Below, piece by piece: positions 22,174-33,738 of a stretch of DNA of 45,620 nt. The stretch spans positions 912,692 to 958,311 of the forward strand of contig BFEA01000564.1 of assembly GCA_003427395.1 (NCBI GenBank), given 5' to 3'. The notes under the pieces are model-generated. The model was not told the origin of the DNA and searched no databases. It was given only the letters and a program-made list of their open reading frames with translations. The number at the start of each line of letters is the position of its first letter. Within the stretch, counting starts at the first letter, position 1. Origin of the DNA: Chara braunii (lineage: Eukaryota > Streptophyta > Charophyceae > Charales > Characeae). The position numbers and the translations under genes are program-made.

Positions 22174-23270
22174 GGTTGGAGTCTGGGAGGGATCGAGTAG
22201 GATTCAAACTTGGATTGGGATGGACCCGGGGTGGAATCGAGGTAGGATGGGGATGTATCCAGGTTGGGATCGAGGTAGGATCGAGATGGGATCAGAAAGG
22301 GATCGTGTTGGGGTCGGGGTGGGGTCGGGATTGGATCGAGCTGGGTTTGAGGTGGGAGCCAATCGGGGTCAGGATGAGATCGAAACGGGGTTGGGGTGGG
22401 GTTGGTACTGGTACGGGGTTCGACGCGAGATCTGGTTGGAGTCTGGGAGGGATCGGGTAGGGTTCGACTCTGGGTTAGGATGGAACTGGGGTGGGATCGA
22501 GGTAGGGTCGAGATGGAACCGGATTGGGATCGGGGTAGGATTGAGATGGGATCAGGGTAGGACCGGGTTGGGGTCGGTGTGGGGTCGGGGTGGAGTCGAA
22601 GTGGGAGCGAATCAGGATCGGGGTGAGATCGAATCGGGATTGGGGTGGGGATGGTATCAGTGTGGGGTTCGATACGAGATCGGGTTGGAATCTGGGAGGG
22701 ATCGGGTAGGATTCGAGATTGGATCAGGATGGAAGCGGTGTGGGATCGAGGTAGGATCGGGATGGAACCGGGTTGGGGTCGAGGTAGGATCGATATGGGG
22801 TCAGGGTGAGATCGTGTTAGGATCGGGGTGGGGTCGGGATGGGATCGAGGTGTGGGGTCGAGCTCGGAGCGAATCGAGGTCAGGGTGAGATCAACTTCGG
22901 GTTGGGGTGGGGATGGTACCGGCATGGGGTTCAAAGCTAGATCTGGTTGGAGTCGGGGAGGGATCGGGTAGGTTTCGAATCTGGGTTAGGGTGGAACCCG
23001 GGTGGGATCGAGGTAGGGTCGAGATGGAACCGGGATGGGATCGAGATAGGATCGAGATGGGATCCGGGTAGGACCGGGTTGGGCTCGGGGTGGGGTCGGG
23101 GTGGAGTCGAAGTGGGAGCGATTCGGGATCGGGGTGAAATGAAGTCGGGATTGGGGTGGGGATGGTATCGGTCTAGGGTTCGAAACGAGATCGGGTTGGA
23201 ATCTGGGAGGGATCGGGTGAGGATCGAATCTGGGGTGAGATAGAACCGAGGTGGGTTGTGAGGGAGACGG
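22174..23270. repeat. G-rich minisatellite with alternating ~260/249-bp higher-order units
   Basis: Short words (gggatcgaggtaggatcgag, gatgggatc, cgggttgggg) tile the region. A landmark ggttggaRtctgggagggat recurs at 22174, 22434, 22683, 22945 and 23194, i.e. spacings of 260, 249, 262 and 249 bp. Long open frames on both strands (for example 260 codons at 22,934-22,152 minus, reading repeated PDPISILPRS words) result from this repeat and not from a gene. Confidence 0.92.
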
Positions 23271-24496
23271 AGAAGGATGATGGAGGCGGCGAAGGGATGG
23301 ACGAGAAGGAGAGGGTGGGCGAGAGAAAGGAAGGGAATGATGGGGGGGGGGGGGAGCAGCCTTGCTGAAGCGGAGTACCGGCGAGACGAATAGGCGGAGG
23401 GATATGGTAGGTCGAAGGTTGAGAGCAAGAAAAAAAATATTGAGGTTATATGGGGGGAAAGGTCGGAGAGAGATGCTGGAACCCGGTCGTGGGGGGGATG
23501 GGGCCGCCGATTGACTAGGATAGAAGGAAGACCGTCGTACGTCCGGCGGGCGGTTGGGGGAGAAGAAGTGAAACAAGTGAGAGGGAACCCAAAGTTCGGG
23601 TGAAGGAATTGATCAGATGAAGGGAGGTTTGTAGGGAGGACGTGGGGGTTATGTCATTGCTAGGAAGGGAGGAAGCAACTGGGAGTGGGATGGCAACTCA
23701 TTAGGAGAAACAGCCCACAGGAGGTCGATGTGGGGGAGAGGTCGTGGAGGAGTAGTGAAGGGGCGAAGTAGTGAAGAGAAGAGGGCGTTAGTGGGGGGTC
23801 TGCACTCTTTGGTCGAGGAAGGTATGGTCACGCCATTAGGAGCAGCATAGCGGTTGGGTTTCCTTTACCAGCAACTCTTCAACGACGACATACGATCAGC
23901 AACGTTGGCGGCTGTAACTCCTGGTCTTCCAAAACGTCGACAATGGTGTATGCACACTTCGTCCTCTTCAACCCACACGGCCACACCCGAAGGGCGCGGC
24001 GGGGGGCAACTTCCTCTACAGCGATGGCGTGTGTCGTTTTCGACGATGGCGTGTACCGAACGCATGCGAAATTTCGCGCTTGTAACACTTCGAAAATCGG
24101 CGCGGGCGGGAGCGCTTACCGACCAGCGCTTGCACGAAAAATGTTTCCTGCAAAAACAACTCTTGGTATTCAACTCCTAATTCCGGGCAAATTGAGAAAA
24201 CCTCACTCCTGGGGTGTGCAGGACAAAGGCTTTCAGTGTGCACTTCCTACCATCAGTGTTGTGCACCTCGTAGACGGTGGCCGGTCTGAGCAGGTCAGTG
24301 TACCTGACCACCGAGCCTTGCGGTTGAATCGTCGGGCCAGTTTTGAGGGTTTGACACCAGGCCAGAGGAAGGGCTTATACTTTTCGGCAGGCCTTTCCGA
24401 CCACATTCTTTATGTGCTTCAGCTTGGCCTGCAACTTTTCCGGTGTGGCCCAATTATGCGCAACGGAGTCCCAGAGATCCCCAACAGTGTAGATTT
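23271..24496. other. Non-coding stretch, purine-rich then mixed
   Basis: The first half (to about 23,830) is GGA-rich, with a G-run at 23,342-23,353. The second half has overlapping short frames on both strands without family features. Nothing is supported as a gene. Confidence 0.5.
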
Positions 24497-25000
24497 TTTT
24501 TTTTTATTATTATTTTTTTAAAAACAGCCCGAGGCGATGCTAGAGGTACTGATAAGAGCAGACACCACTAACACACTTGGGGAGGCTCCATCTATTGGTG
24601 GGGAGCAGCACCTGCTGGAAATGGGGTCCAGCGTCCCTAAACATCATAATTGGTTGTTTGTACGGACATAAGATTGTTGCAACAAGCAGCAGCATGACCC
24701 GTGCTAGGAGGGGGGAGATGGAGCTACACAACTCCCAGAAGCCTAGCTTCAACTATCAACCTTGGAGGCAGGTGGTATCCCCTATCACTGGTTCCAGAGC
24801 ATGCAGGCACCAAACCTCCCATTCCCCTACCTCCCCTCTTGGGCACATGACTTGTAGAACATTGTACTACATCTTTCAACACACAGATTGGTAATCGTGA
24901 TTTGGCAGGACTGTGGCCATTAGACTTTTCAGTCGGGGCTTCACTGTCCCATGGAGCTGCCTATATCACCCATCCCCACTTGAAACGCCCCTTATCTATC
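24497..25000 (-). repeat. Dispersed retroposon-like repeat, copy 3
   Basis: A T-rich run (about 24,487-24,519) precedes agagcagacaccactaacac, ggctccatctattggtgggg, agcagcacctgctggaaatg, gtccagcgtccctaaacatc. This is very close to copy 2 at 8.7 kb over about 120 bp, with weaker collinear similarity for about 350 bp more (ttgtttgtacggacat; tacacaactccc; ggaggcaggtgg). Confidence 0.65.
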
Positions 25001-25021
25001 GTCCCAACCTTCTTCAGCAGC

Positions 25022-25075
25022 CCCCCCTTGTTTAAACCCTTTAAACCCTTTAAACCCTTTGAACTCTTTTACACT
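25022..25075. repeat. (CCCTTTAAA)n short tandem repeat
   Basis: About four copies of a 9-bp unit (taaacccttt) with decay at the ends. It resembles telomere repeats only loosely. Confidence 0.8.
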
Positions 25076-25413
25076 CATCAAGCCTTGCACTCTCTCAATA
25101 TCCATTCATCCCATATCCTACACCATCGGGGCCCCACCAACTAGGGAGCTGCGAATAGAGTACATTTGAATCCATTTGGTACATCACAGGGTCGCTCGGT
25201 CTCTTTATCCCATCTCCGGGCCTGGATGCATTTGTCTTCATAGTGCCAACTGATGCTCCCTTTGCGGGGTGTTGTTTGCTGTTATTCGTTCCCACCTGTT
25301 TGCTCGGGTCTTACAATTCCCGTTCATTACTGTGTTGGTCCTTGTGCCAGTTTCCAGGCTCACCTCTTGCTACTTGCCTTCTGTCCCTGTTGCCTTATTG
25401 GTGATGGTTCTAC

Positions 25414-26136
25414 TGTGACGCCCAACCTCATGCCCAACGCGACTTCCTGATCGGAGTGGAATGGGGGCGGCGGGGGCCTGGAAGTGCGAAGAGGGGTGTG
25501 CCAAGGATTTTAGGAAAGTGGGGGGGTGGAGTCCCAAGTCGGAACTGGGATCTCAGGTGGCAAATTTCAGGGACAGTTGTGCAAGATGGTAGGTGTCGGT
25601 CGCGTCTAGCTCTTATGCTTTCGGAAGTGAAGTTACCATCCCTGCGGGTTTCCGCGACGGGGCCGGGTTCGAATTTGATGAACTAGTGGAACGCTATGGG
25701 GGTTGTGTCGCCTGAACAGCTGCTGGCGTCGCTCGTGGCAAGCCTCAGAATCCGACGAGGCCGGCCTCAGACGGAGGTTGTCTGCTCGTTGCTCGGCCTC
25801 GATCCGGGTTCGTCGAACGAATCCCGCGGCTCGGCACTCTCTATCTTGCTGGCACTCGGAGCACGAGGTACGGGGCCAGTAGGGGGCGATCGCGTGCCAA
25901 GAGGCGACAGTCGGACAATGGAAAGACAATATGAGGCGGTAGGGAGGGAAGTCCGTTTCAAGGATGACGATACTAGGTTCGGCGATGACGTGGGTTACGT
26001 GTGAGCTGGGGAATTGGGAGGGAAAGAGGATTGCGCTTAAGGACCGTTCAATGTCTCATTCACAGACCCGTTCGTTCCCTGTTCGATAGGGAAATTTTTG
26101 GGGGATTGGGTCCGGGTCGCGAGAGAAGACAGACGT
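25414..26136 (-). repeat. Gypsy 3' LTR, distal part (before the insertion)
   Basis: From ccaacctca (25,423) to agacRgcgt this segment is collinear with 43,913-44,618 at roughly one difference per ten bases, mostly transitions. The outer end TGTGACG (25,414) pairs with CGTCACA at 35,608-35,614 as the inverted termini expected of LTRs (TG...CA). Read in the element's direction this is the U5 side of the 3' LTR. It breaks off at 26,136, and the continuation is found at 33,746. Confidence 0.8.
26133..26136. repeat. Left target-site duplication of the 7.6-kb insertion
   Basis: ACGT here versus GCGT at 33,746-33,749. The uninterrupted LTR copy at about 44,615 has a single gcgt at this point, flanked by gacag and tctctcac. 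One mismatch separates the two copies. Confidence 0.55.
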
Positions 26137-26149
26137 TGTCGAGCGCATC

Positions 26150-28400
26150 GGTCCGGCACCGCACGAAACGGGGGGGGACCCTCCCGGCCGCGTCATGCAG
26201 GAGTTGGTCTGATCCTCGTCGCGAATATACATGGAGCTTCCGCAAGCCGTCTGGCCGAGTGCGCCAGGCATACCTCTCGCGAACCCCTACGACAAGATAG
26301 GGCCTACGTGAGGCACGACTTACCTCCACCTTACGGGAGCTGTCACCTCCCTTCGGTGGGTGTATCCTCGCCAAGCTACTAGTCCACAATATGAAAGCTA
26401 ATCAGTTGCAATCGCAGAGGTGGACTAGCCAAGGACGTTTCTCGTTCGTTGTAGCTTAGGAGGTATGCGCGACTTTACGCCTTTATCGGACCCGCATGCG
26501 AACCGACGTCTTGGGGGGCTGAAGTCCCAAGCGCGACCCGTCGTCGGTCGACTATGACGCATCCCACAAACCACACGTACACCACTCTAAGAACATAAAA
26601 GTTAAAACACGCACGCACACGCATATATACAGAACGATTCAGAACAAACAACGTGACAACACTCCTCGTCCCTTAGTAGCCATCCCATAACTCTCCGATG
26701 CGGAAATGGATAGGTATCGCGCGCGAGACTTAGTATAAAGTCGCGCGGACGCAGGGTCTTCTCATATCGACTAACAATGCATAAATACGTGAGCAGTCGC
26801 AATGATGGCGTACTATGTAGTACCCATACTCATGCAATCCTTATATGATTACACGCTGCGCACCAAATTGCAAACAAACCGTGCAAGCAGTCTTATGTCA
26901 ACAAATGGAAAAAAAGTTCAAAATACTGTTGACTTTTCAAGTCAATTCTCCCATTCATTTACAGGCCTCGCTAGAGGCTTGTTTTCGCGAACCTGTTTAT
27001 AACGAATTTCGCTTTTCAAAACTGCGAAAACCCTCACTAATCTCGAAGGTCGCATTCGACACTCAAGTGTCGGCTGGCATGCGCCTTGAGGGATTGATCT
27101 CTCGACGCTGGACAACCGCCAAGCGCGGTTGAAAATCACACCCTCTTCTGCACCATGCGGAGAGTGGGTGGTACACAGGTTCATACCTGTGGTGGCAATC
27201 GTCTCTTATTGCCCTGGAGACCAACTCTCTCATCCAGGGTCTGGAAAGAAGTCAAGGAGTTTGACTTTGACGGCTGCCACAGACTACAACGTTCAACTAT
27301 AAAAATTAATAAGCAAAATCAATCAGTAAATAAGTAAACACCCAACACTCATATATCAAATCAGAACTCGAGATAAAATAAAAAAAGGGGGAAACATAAA
27401 CCCATCAGGTATGCAAATCGTGCATCACATGATTATCATTCTCACTGTCTTCAAGGTACGACTTATATACCAAACTCCAAAATACTAACCTGCATAAAAC
27501 ACAGACACACACAATAGTCACATTGCCATACACCAATGTGGTTAACTTTACTATTCCCTGTAACTCACACTACGCCTCACACACTCAAGCCCCAGTCATA
27601 GTCAAATTTTTCATAAATCTGATAAGTTTTTTATAATGGTCATTAAAAGAAGTCCGGTTAAAACCCTCAAAGAAACATATCAAATCTCAGGGCTAAGGCA
27701 ATCAAGTTGAGGTACAGGTGTAAGCAAAGTTATGTCATGAGCCGACGAGTCGGCGATCAACCAATCGACTTGTTATCAGTGATAACAGAGGATGATCCTC
27801 GTGGGATCAAGCTGAATCTTAGTCCAATCATGAATCGAATATCCAAAGAAAACTTGTATCATACGACAAGTCAATGCCCAAGCTAAATCATCAGTGTATG
27901 GGGAATGAATCTCCACAGCACATTCTTGCTCCAGACTCTCTTGATAATCAGACCTAGGTCTATCTCTCAATCGGTACCCAAAGAGGTAGACCTATGGCAG
28001 AATCTCCCCCATATAGAGTGGATCACTAAAATCGTCACCTATTATAATATAATCTAACTCCTTTAAACTAAGAAAATTTTTGCAGCGTTTCCCATAGGAA
28101 AAATGTATTTTCATAATTCATATCAGCCCGAATATGAAAACAGAAATAATCTTCAACTTTCCAAAGTCAAATTTTGTCTAACTCCCTGAATGAGCAAAAA
28201 TATGGGCAACTTTCCCTTTAGAAAATGAGACTTTCCAGATTTTTACTAAGCCATATATAAAAATTAAACAAGTTGAACTTTGAAAAGTCAAATTTTGACT
28301 AACTCCTTTGATTTGCAGAAATTTCGGCAGCGCTTCCCGTAGAGAAAGTAGCTTGCCAAAATTTATACAAAACTAAGTATAACAAGTGATCCCAGAAAAT
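26150..28400. other. Non-coding interior of the insertion
   Basis: No gene is seen. A 9-bp inverted repeat ctagtccac/gtggactag lies near 26,378-26,431. From 27,300 the DNA is AT-rich. Open frames are short and unrelated to known families. Confidence 0.5.
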
Positions 28401-28409
28401 GCGAGAATT
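28401..28409. repeat. Left target-site duplication GCGAGAATT
   Basis: Identical 9-mer at 28,715-28,723 on the other side of the MITE. Confidence 0.85.
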
Positions 28410-28714
28410 TGTGTAGCATCGTGTTCGGGTTCGGGTTCGGTGACCGAACCCAAACGTTCGGGACCGAACGCGAACGAGCGACGAAACTCTGTGTTCGAGA
28501 CCGAACCCATATGTTATGTAAAATAATAATACAAACAACTTTTGCCTCAAAGTATGGTCAAATTCGTATTCAAACTCGAGTTAAAAATCGAAAATATATA
28601 TATATATATTTTTTGAATATGTTGGGTCGAACACGTTCGGGTGACATTCGGCCGAATACCCGAACATGTTCGGATGTTTGGAAAAGCTCCGAACATGTTC
28701 GATGTGCTACACAG
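28410..28714. mobile_element. hAT- or Mutator-like MITE, 305 bp
   Basis: The terminal inverted repeat TGTGTAGCA (28,410-28,418) and TGCTACACA (28,705-28,713) is followed by a degenerate inverted structure built from ttcggg/cccgaa words (gttcgggttcgggttcgg at the left, cccgaacatgttcgg at the right). A perfect 9-bp direct duplication GCGAGAATT flanks it. Nine bases suits Mutator-type elements; if the outermost base belongs to the TIR the duplication is 8 bp, suiting hAT. There is no internal ORF of meaning. Confidence 0.85.
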
Positions 28715-28723
28715 GCGAGAATT
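28715..28723. repeat. Right target-site duplication GCGAGAATT
   Basis: Matches 28,401-28,409 exactly. Confidence 0.85.
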
Positions 28724-28974
28724 CATCTAAGTAAAAAAAAACTTAGCTCAGAAAATGCAGGAATTGAAACTAACTTCTATAGCTCTAGCACGTGGCGAGC
28801 ATCTAAAGCAACTACCTGTCAATTGAAACTCAGACTAAGTAAATAATCTCACTCAGCCACATGCAGGCCAAACCACAAAGGTAAGTACTCTCACCAACCC
28901 AAAGTTAACCTTATCAAACAATAGTTCATAGTCTTTCAAATGATTTATCCCTTTATACCCAACTTACATAAGGC

Positions 28975-29650
28975 ATAAAGTTAGACCACCCTAACTTATG
29001 AAACATGTCTAGCTCAGTCATTGAATATACACAAATACAGGGCACAACAACTTTTCTCTTTTTTGGGCATATGACTAGGCCACCCTAGTCGCCATGAACT
29101 GTTTAAGTATCCAAGTTTTATATAACTATCTGCGCTTAGTCTTTTGAGGTAGCATATAACTGAACCGATCATCTTTAGCTCAAGATTCAGTCTGCTTAGT
29201 CAGACCACCCAAACTTATGGAACACTATCTAACTAACGTGTTCTTAGATAGAATAATAATAAAATATATTAGCCAAGTTATACCCTTTTGGTTCCAGCAT
29301 GTGCATGACATTTGGACCAAGACCACCCAAACTTATGGAACATATCTGGTCCTCAGCCTGGTTCATTCTCTTAAACCCAAAGCAGGAAGAGACTGAGCTG
29401 CCCAAACTTATGGAACATGCTCAGACCTCCTCGTTTAGAACCAAAAGAAACAGAAAGAAACCCAAAGTAAACAACGTGACCAAGCCACCCAAACTTATGG
29501 AACATGCTTGGTCCTTGAAAAGTCAATCACAGTCAGCCATCACAAGTCAGAGCAGCCAGACCACCCAAACATATGGAACATGTCTGGCTCTCCAAACAAC
29601 TCAAAATTAAATATAGCACTGACCTCTTAAACTTATGGAGACTTGCCCAA
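28975..29650. repeat. Degenerate tandem repeat around the word ccacccaaacttatggaaca
   Basis: The word, exact or near-exact, occurs near 28,985, 29,205, 29,322, 29,397, 29,484, 29,558 and 29,622. Later copies are spaced about 65-90 bp and earlier ones farther apart. Spacers vary in sequence but often contain tcagac / agcc and ctctggt words. The plus-strand frame at 29,299-29,610 (repeated PPKLMEH) is a product of this array. Confidence 0.8.
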
Positions 29651-30301
29651 CCTTTGATTGACCCAGTCAGACTCATGCAGTATTGCCTTTCTCCCATCCT
29701 TCCCTCAGATGCAATCCCACAATCTGTTTTCTGTCAGACGACAAAACTGAAACTGACATTACCCATACATTCCTTTATTTAAGTATGAATCATGTTTTGA
29801 AAGTCAAACTGAAAGTCAAAGTAGGGATGCACACAGTATACTCAGTCAAACATAGCAGGAGATACAGATAGGGGTTATACTAGGTTTACAGATGGAAGGG
29901 ATGGTTACCTCTTAGTTCCCTGCCTCCAAAACTCCTCCTGAGTTTCGGCAAAGCTCCTGCAATCGGTGGGTTAACTCCCCATAGAGTTTTGCTTCGGTCC
30001 TACGGGTGGCAATCCCGCCTGCCACCTTCCTCTCAGAACAGGATTAGACTTAGAGTAAGAAGGGCAGAAGTAGGGGTTTCGGATACTCGAGGTACAGGAG
30101 AGGGACAAACTCAACTCCCTGGAGAGGGCCTTGATACCTTCACTCGCCTGAGGGCCCCGTAATGATGGTCAAAATGCGTCGCAGCCTGGTCAACCAAAAG
30201 TCAAACTGTCAGCTGTCGACTCTCCAATGTGCAGCGACAGTCCGTTATAGACCTTGATTACTTCCTCGGATCGCAACATCGTTTCCCCTGACCAAACTGC
30301 C
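29651..30301. other. Non-coding interior of the insertion
   Basis: Nothing recognisable. There are short inverted words around 29,960-30,020 (tgggttaactccccatagag; gtggcaatcccgcctgccac). Confidence 0.45.
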
Positions 30302-30597
30302 ACTACTCAGCCTAAACCATCGCCACGGAGCCTAGCACAACCGCGTTCCAATAGCGTACAGTCCCTATGCTCTATTCGAACTGCCAGCAAAAAACGAAGC
30401 ACTACTCAGCCTAAACCANCACGGAGCCTAGCACAACCGCGTTCCAATAGCGTACAGTCCCTATGCTCTATTCGAACTGCCAGCAAAAAACGAAGCACTA
30501 CTCAGCCTAAACCATCGTCACGGAGCCTAGCACAACCGCGTTCCAATAGCGTACAGTCCCTATGCTCTATTCGAACTGCCAGCAAAAAACGAAGCAA
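30302..30597. repeat. About 99-bp tandem repeat, three copies
   Basis: The unit starting actactcagcctaaaccatc and ending gccagcaaaaaacgaagc begins at 30,302, 30,401 and 30,497. Copies are almost identical, so the duplication is recent. The second copy has an N at 30,419 and a short deletion. The open frame crossing it (repeated QPRSNSVQSLCSIR) arises because 99 is divisible by three. Confidence 0.93.
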
Positions 30598-32160
30598 GTC
30601 AACAAGCTTTGGCAAAGACGCAGCGCTCTCAATGACCATGTACAGCAACAGGCTCTTCAGCGGTGCACACCGCAACACCCAGCTAAACATGGCGTGCATG
30701 GCGAAGCACATCTCCGTAGAACAATAATAGCAAACTAACAAGTCCCTTGCAGCGCTTGCCATCCCAAGTGTGTTAGCTATAAGTGAGTCCGCGGCCTCGT
30801 GGCTCGCCTCCAACTATCTCGCACAGTGTGTAAATCACTAGCCAGCCACATGCTAGGCCTGCCACTCCCCGACTGGTCTGTCGCTGTGCAAGCTGATAAG
30901 ATGAGCATCACACCGGCCAAGCAGACGAATCTCCAGTCCCTGCGGCAAAACTTTGGCAGCGAGCACAACACTGTGTACACTATGGCATTCAATAATGCGC
31001 ACAGCAGCCCGCACAGTCAACTCACACAGTCACTCCAGCAACATTCTAAGTGAGCAGTCGCCCAGTAACCGGCTGCTTGACAAGTAGCAACAAGCCCGTG
31101 AGTTGGTCAGGTATACATCCCCCTCCCCTCCTCTGCTTAGCTCAAATGCTCAAACCTAGCTATAGCAGTACTAGTGTAGGTAGGAGAGGGGCAAAATTGG
31201 CGCAGCCGGAGTAAAAGATGCAGCCCGCTTAACAACCAGGCGGCGTACTCAGCAATCCAAACAACATCGCTCGGCTACGGCATATGGAGTACAATGGTGC
31301 ATTGGTATACCCGGCCGCAGAACGCACAAATCAATTCTGCAAAACCCAGTGGTGAAGTGACGAGCTGGTTCATAACTTCAAGGCAGTCTCGCTCAACCCT
31401 ACACAGCCCGCTGCACCTCCCTACTTCCTCTGCCGGGTCGTGAAACCACCGTTTTCTTCTCTCAGACGTCTACCTCCTTTCTGTCACGCTTTCTCCTTCC
31501 TTATTCCGAACTGTTCTTACTTCTTTTATTGCCTTTTGCCTGTACCTGACCATACTTATAGCTGGAGTCAGGTTGTTTGCAATGACGACTGGTCTGAAAC
31601 AAGCAGGTCTCACTTCTTTTTCCTCTCCTTCTCGGACGCATCGAACCACTTATGTGGCCTGGTATATTCAGGCGTCCTTGGTATAGGCAGTAGTCATAGT
31701 CGAAACAACGAGCCTGACATCTGCAGTGATCATGATGATCTCGAACGTGTCCCACGACTACCACTTGCAATTGCCATGACGAACACCACCGGCTCGTTCA
31801 CCCGGCTAAGCACGAAGTGCATGACTTCGATGATCAGTTAACATTCCAATCGCATGGGTGGGCGCCGAAAATGTCGATAGCGTCTGTGAGCAAGACCTCG
31901 GCGGCGAAGTAGTCCGTGGTTACGAAGACTTCAAAGGAAGTGGCTGCAATGGTGGGTTGTAGCACACCATGATAGGCCACGCTCCTCCTCAAATGGGCTA
32001 AACGAAAAAGAACCTTCCCCTATACGTGGGAAGATACATTCCGGTTGCAAACTCTCCTCTGGGCGCAGCCTTCAATATCAACCCAGACTAAACTACTTAC
32101 CTACAGACAGTACTGACGCCGCCATCACGCTCACACCACCCGAAACCCCCCGTTTCACAT
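30598..32160. other. Non-coding interior of the insertion
   Basis: No gene is supported. The 133-codon frame at 31,440-31,841 lacks family features. Confidence 0.45.
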
Positions 32161-32580
32161 CTTTTCTCGTCCGATTCTGTTAAGAATCGAGCGATATATC
32201 GTCGTCTTCCTTCCTGCCATAGCTAGTTCCCGCCATCCCTCCTCGCAGTTGTTTTTCTATCAAGTCTTTTTCCTACCACCTCTTTACTAAATCCAAATCC
32301 AGCCTCAGGATCCGGGTCGCCTGCCCCAATAATCCCCGATTCGAATCCTCCCTCGCCCATTTTCATCAAGAAACGAGCGGAATCTATAATCTTCTCCCTT
32401 ACTTCTTCTTCCTCATCACCATATCCCCACGCACTAACTTTCTTTACTAACTTCTATTGTACTAATCTAATACCAAAACTAACTCTACCACCGAACTCGC
32501 CCGGGGCAAAAAACCCGAAATCACACTTTTCCTCGCTCGATTCCGGTAAGAATCGAGCGAGATAAACTCCTCCTACTGCG
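32160..32580. repeat. Loose repeat of a taagaatcgagcga hairpin module, three copies
   Basis: gattctgttaagaatcgagc near 32,172, caagaaacgagcggaat near 32,366 and gattccggtaagaatcgagc near 32,540 recur about every 180-190 bp. Two are preceded by a ttttcctcgYtcgatt-type arm that pairs with aatcgagcga. Similar plus-strand context precedes each (cccgaaatcacac / ccccgtttcacatc). Confidence 0.6.
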
Positions 32581-33712
32581 CCCGGTCTGCTCTCCGCCTA
32601 CGCCATCTTAGTCTACGTTTACCTGCACCTGTTACACCCCCTTGTCTCAGTTCATTCTTTGCCCCACCCGCTACAATCTTCAAGTAGCCTCGGCGCAGCT
32701 CCGCATCCTGGACCAGCCTTCCCTCTCTGGTCCTTCAGTCCTCCCTGTTTGCAGTTACCTCGTGTCTCTCTCTGGCGCTTCACTCCCTCGACCGATAGAG
32801 ATTTGCAGGACGACGGTCACGGGAGGCGACATCCGCTAAGGAGTACGTGCTAATTCATCGACGGACTCAGGCTGCCCTGAAAGGGCAGCTTTGCAGCGGC
32901 TAGCATATGCTCGGCCGTCACAGTGGACCCCATGTTGCAACGAGCGGAGGGGCGCAGGCCCGCTGCTAGACCGACAGCGCGGGCCCGGTACAGATCTTGG
33001 TGGTAGTAGTAAACATCCAAAAAGAGCACTCGGGCGGTCGAGGTGGGGACGGGTTCTGTGGGAACAGCCCCTGCAGTCTGTATCACTGCGGCCTCCCGAC
33101 ATTGTCATGGGCCGCCTGTGTCAGGTCCCAACGGGCATGCTCACACTCAAACTTCTCACGACAGATCGTGGTCGGCGGGCGGTGCACCAGCGGCAACCAC
33201 CACCACCCCCTGGCTGCAGCCTTACAAACTCGCTCACAATATTTCTCTGATTCCCTTTCACTTTAGGCTATCAACGCTCTCCAAAGTGGAACGCAAGGGA
33301 AGCCACGACCACGGACCCCACCACTACGGCTTCCTTCCACGCCGTGGGCCAAACACCCACTGGCATTTATGCATGTTGACCTCCTCGTTCCGTGTTCCCA
33401 TGCAGTCAGGATTCTGTCAACGCCTTGGTCACGTCGGAGTCTCGATGGCCGAGCTCAAGGTCTTTGGCTGCCGTTTTCGGCCACCGTGCCTGGCGTCGGC
33501 CTTATAACCGACTATCGAGGTAAAAAAACTTTAAACAAAAATAAAAACAAATAATTAAATTAATAATAAAAAATAAGAATAAACACCACACGTCCCTCTG
33601 GCCCGTGACGCCCCACACACTCCGGTTGTGCATGGTTGCGCCTCGCCGTCAATAACCCCGCGCGCACCGTTGAGCGGACGAGGCTGCACTGGTGCGACTT
33701 GCAGGGAGCACG
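32581..33712. other. Non-coding interior of the insertion, right part
   Basis: Overlapping short frames on both strands (up to 154 codons) without family resemblance. An A-rich run at about 33,523-33,586. Confidence 0.45.
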
Positions 33713-33738
33713 CCAAATACCCTTGTAAGGGTATTTGG
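33713..33738. repeat. Perfect 26-bp palindrome at the right end of the insertion
   Basis: ccaaatacccttgt followed by aagggtatttgg: 12-base arms with a 2-base centre, ending 7 bases before the insertion boundary. A terminal hairpin of this kind may be a transposition signal. Confidence 0.9.

Noticed and set aside
22152-22934. 260-codon minus-strand frame rich in Pro, Ser, Asp and Arg
   Set aside because: It is a direct translation of the G-rich minisatellite; the opposite strand is open over the same array, and repeats PDPISILPRS-like words with no domain.
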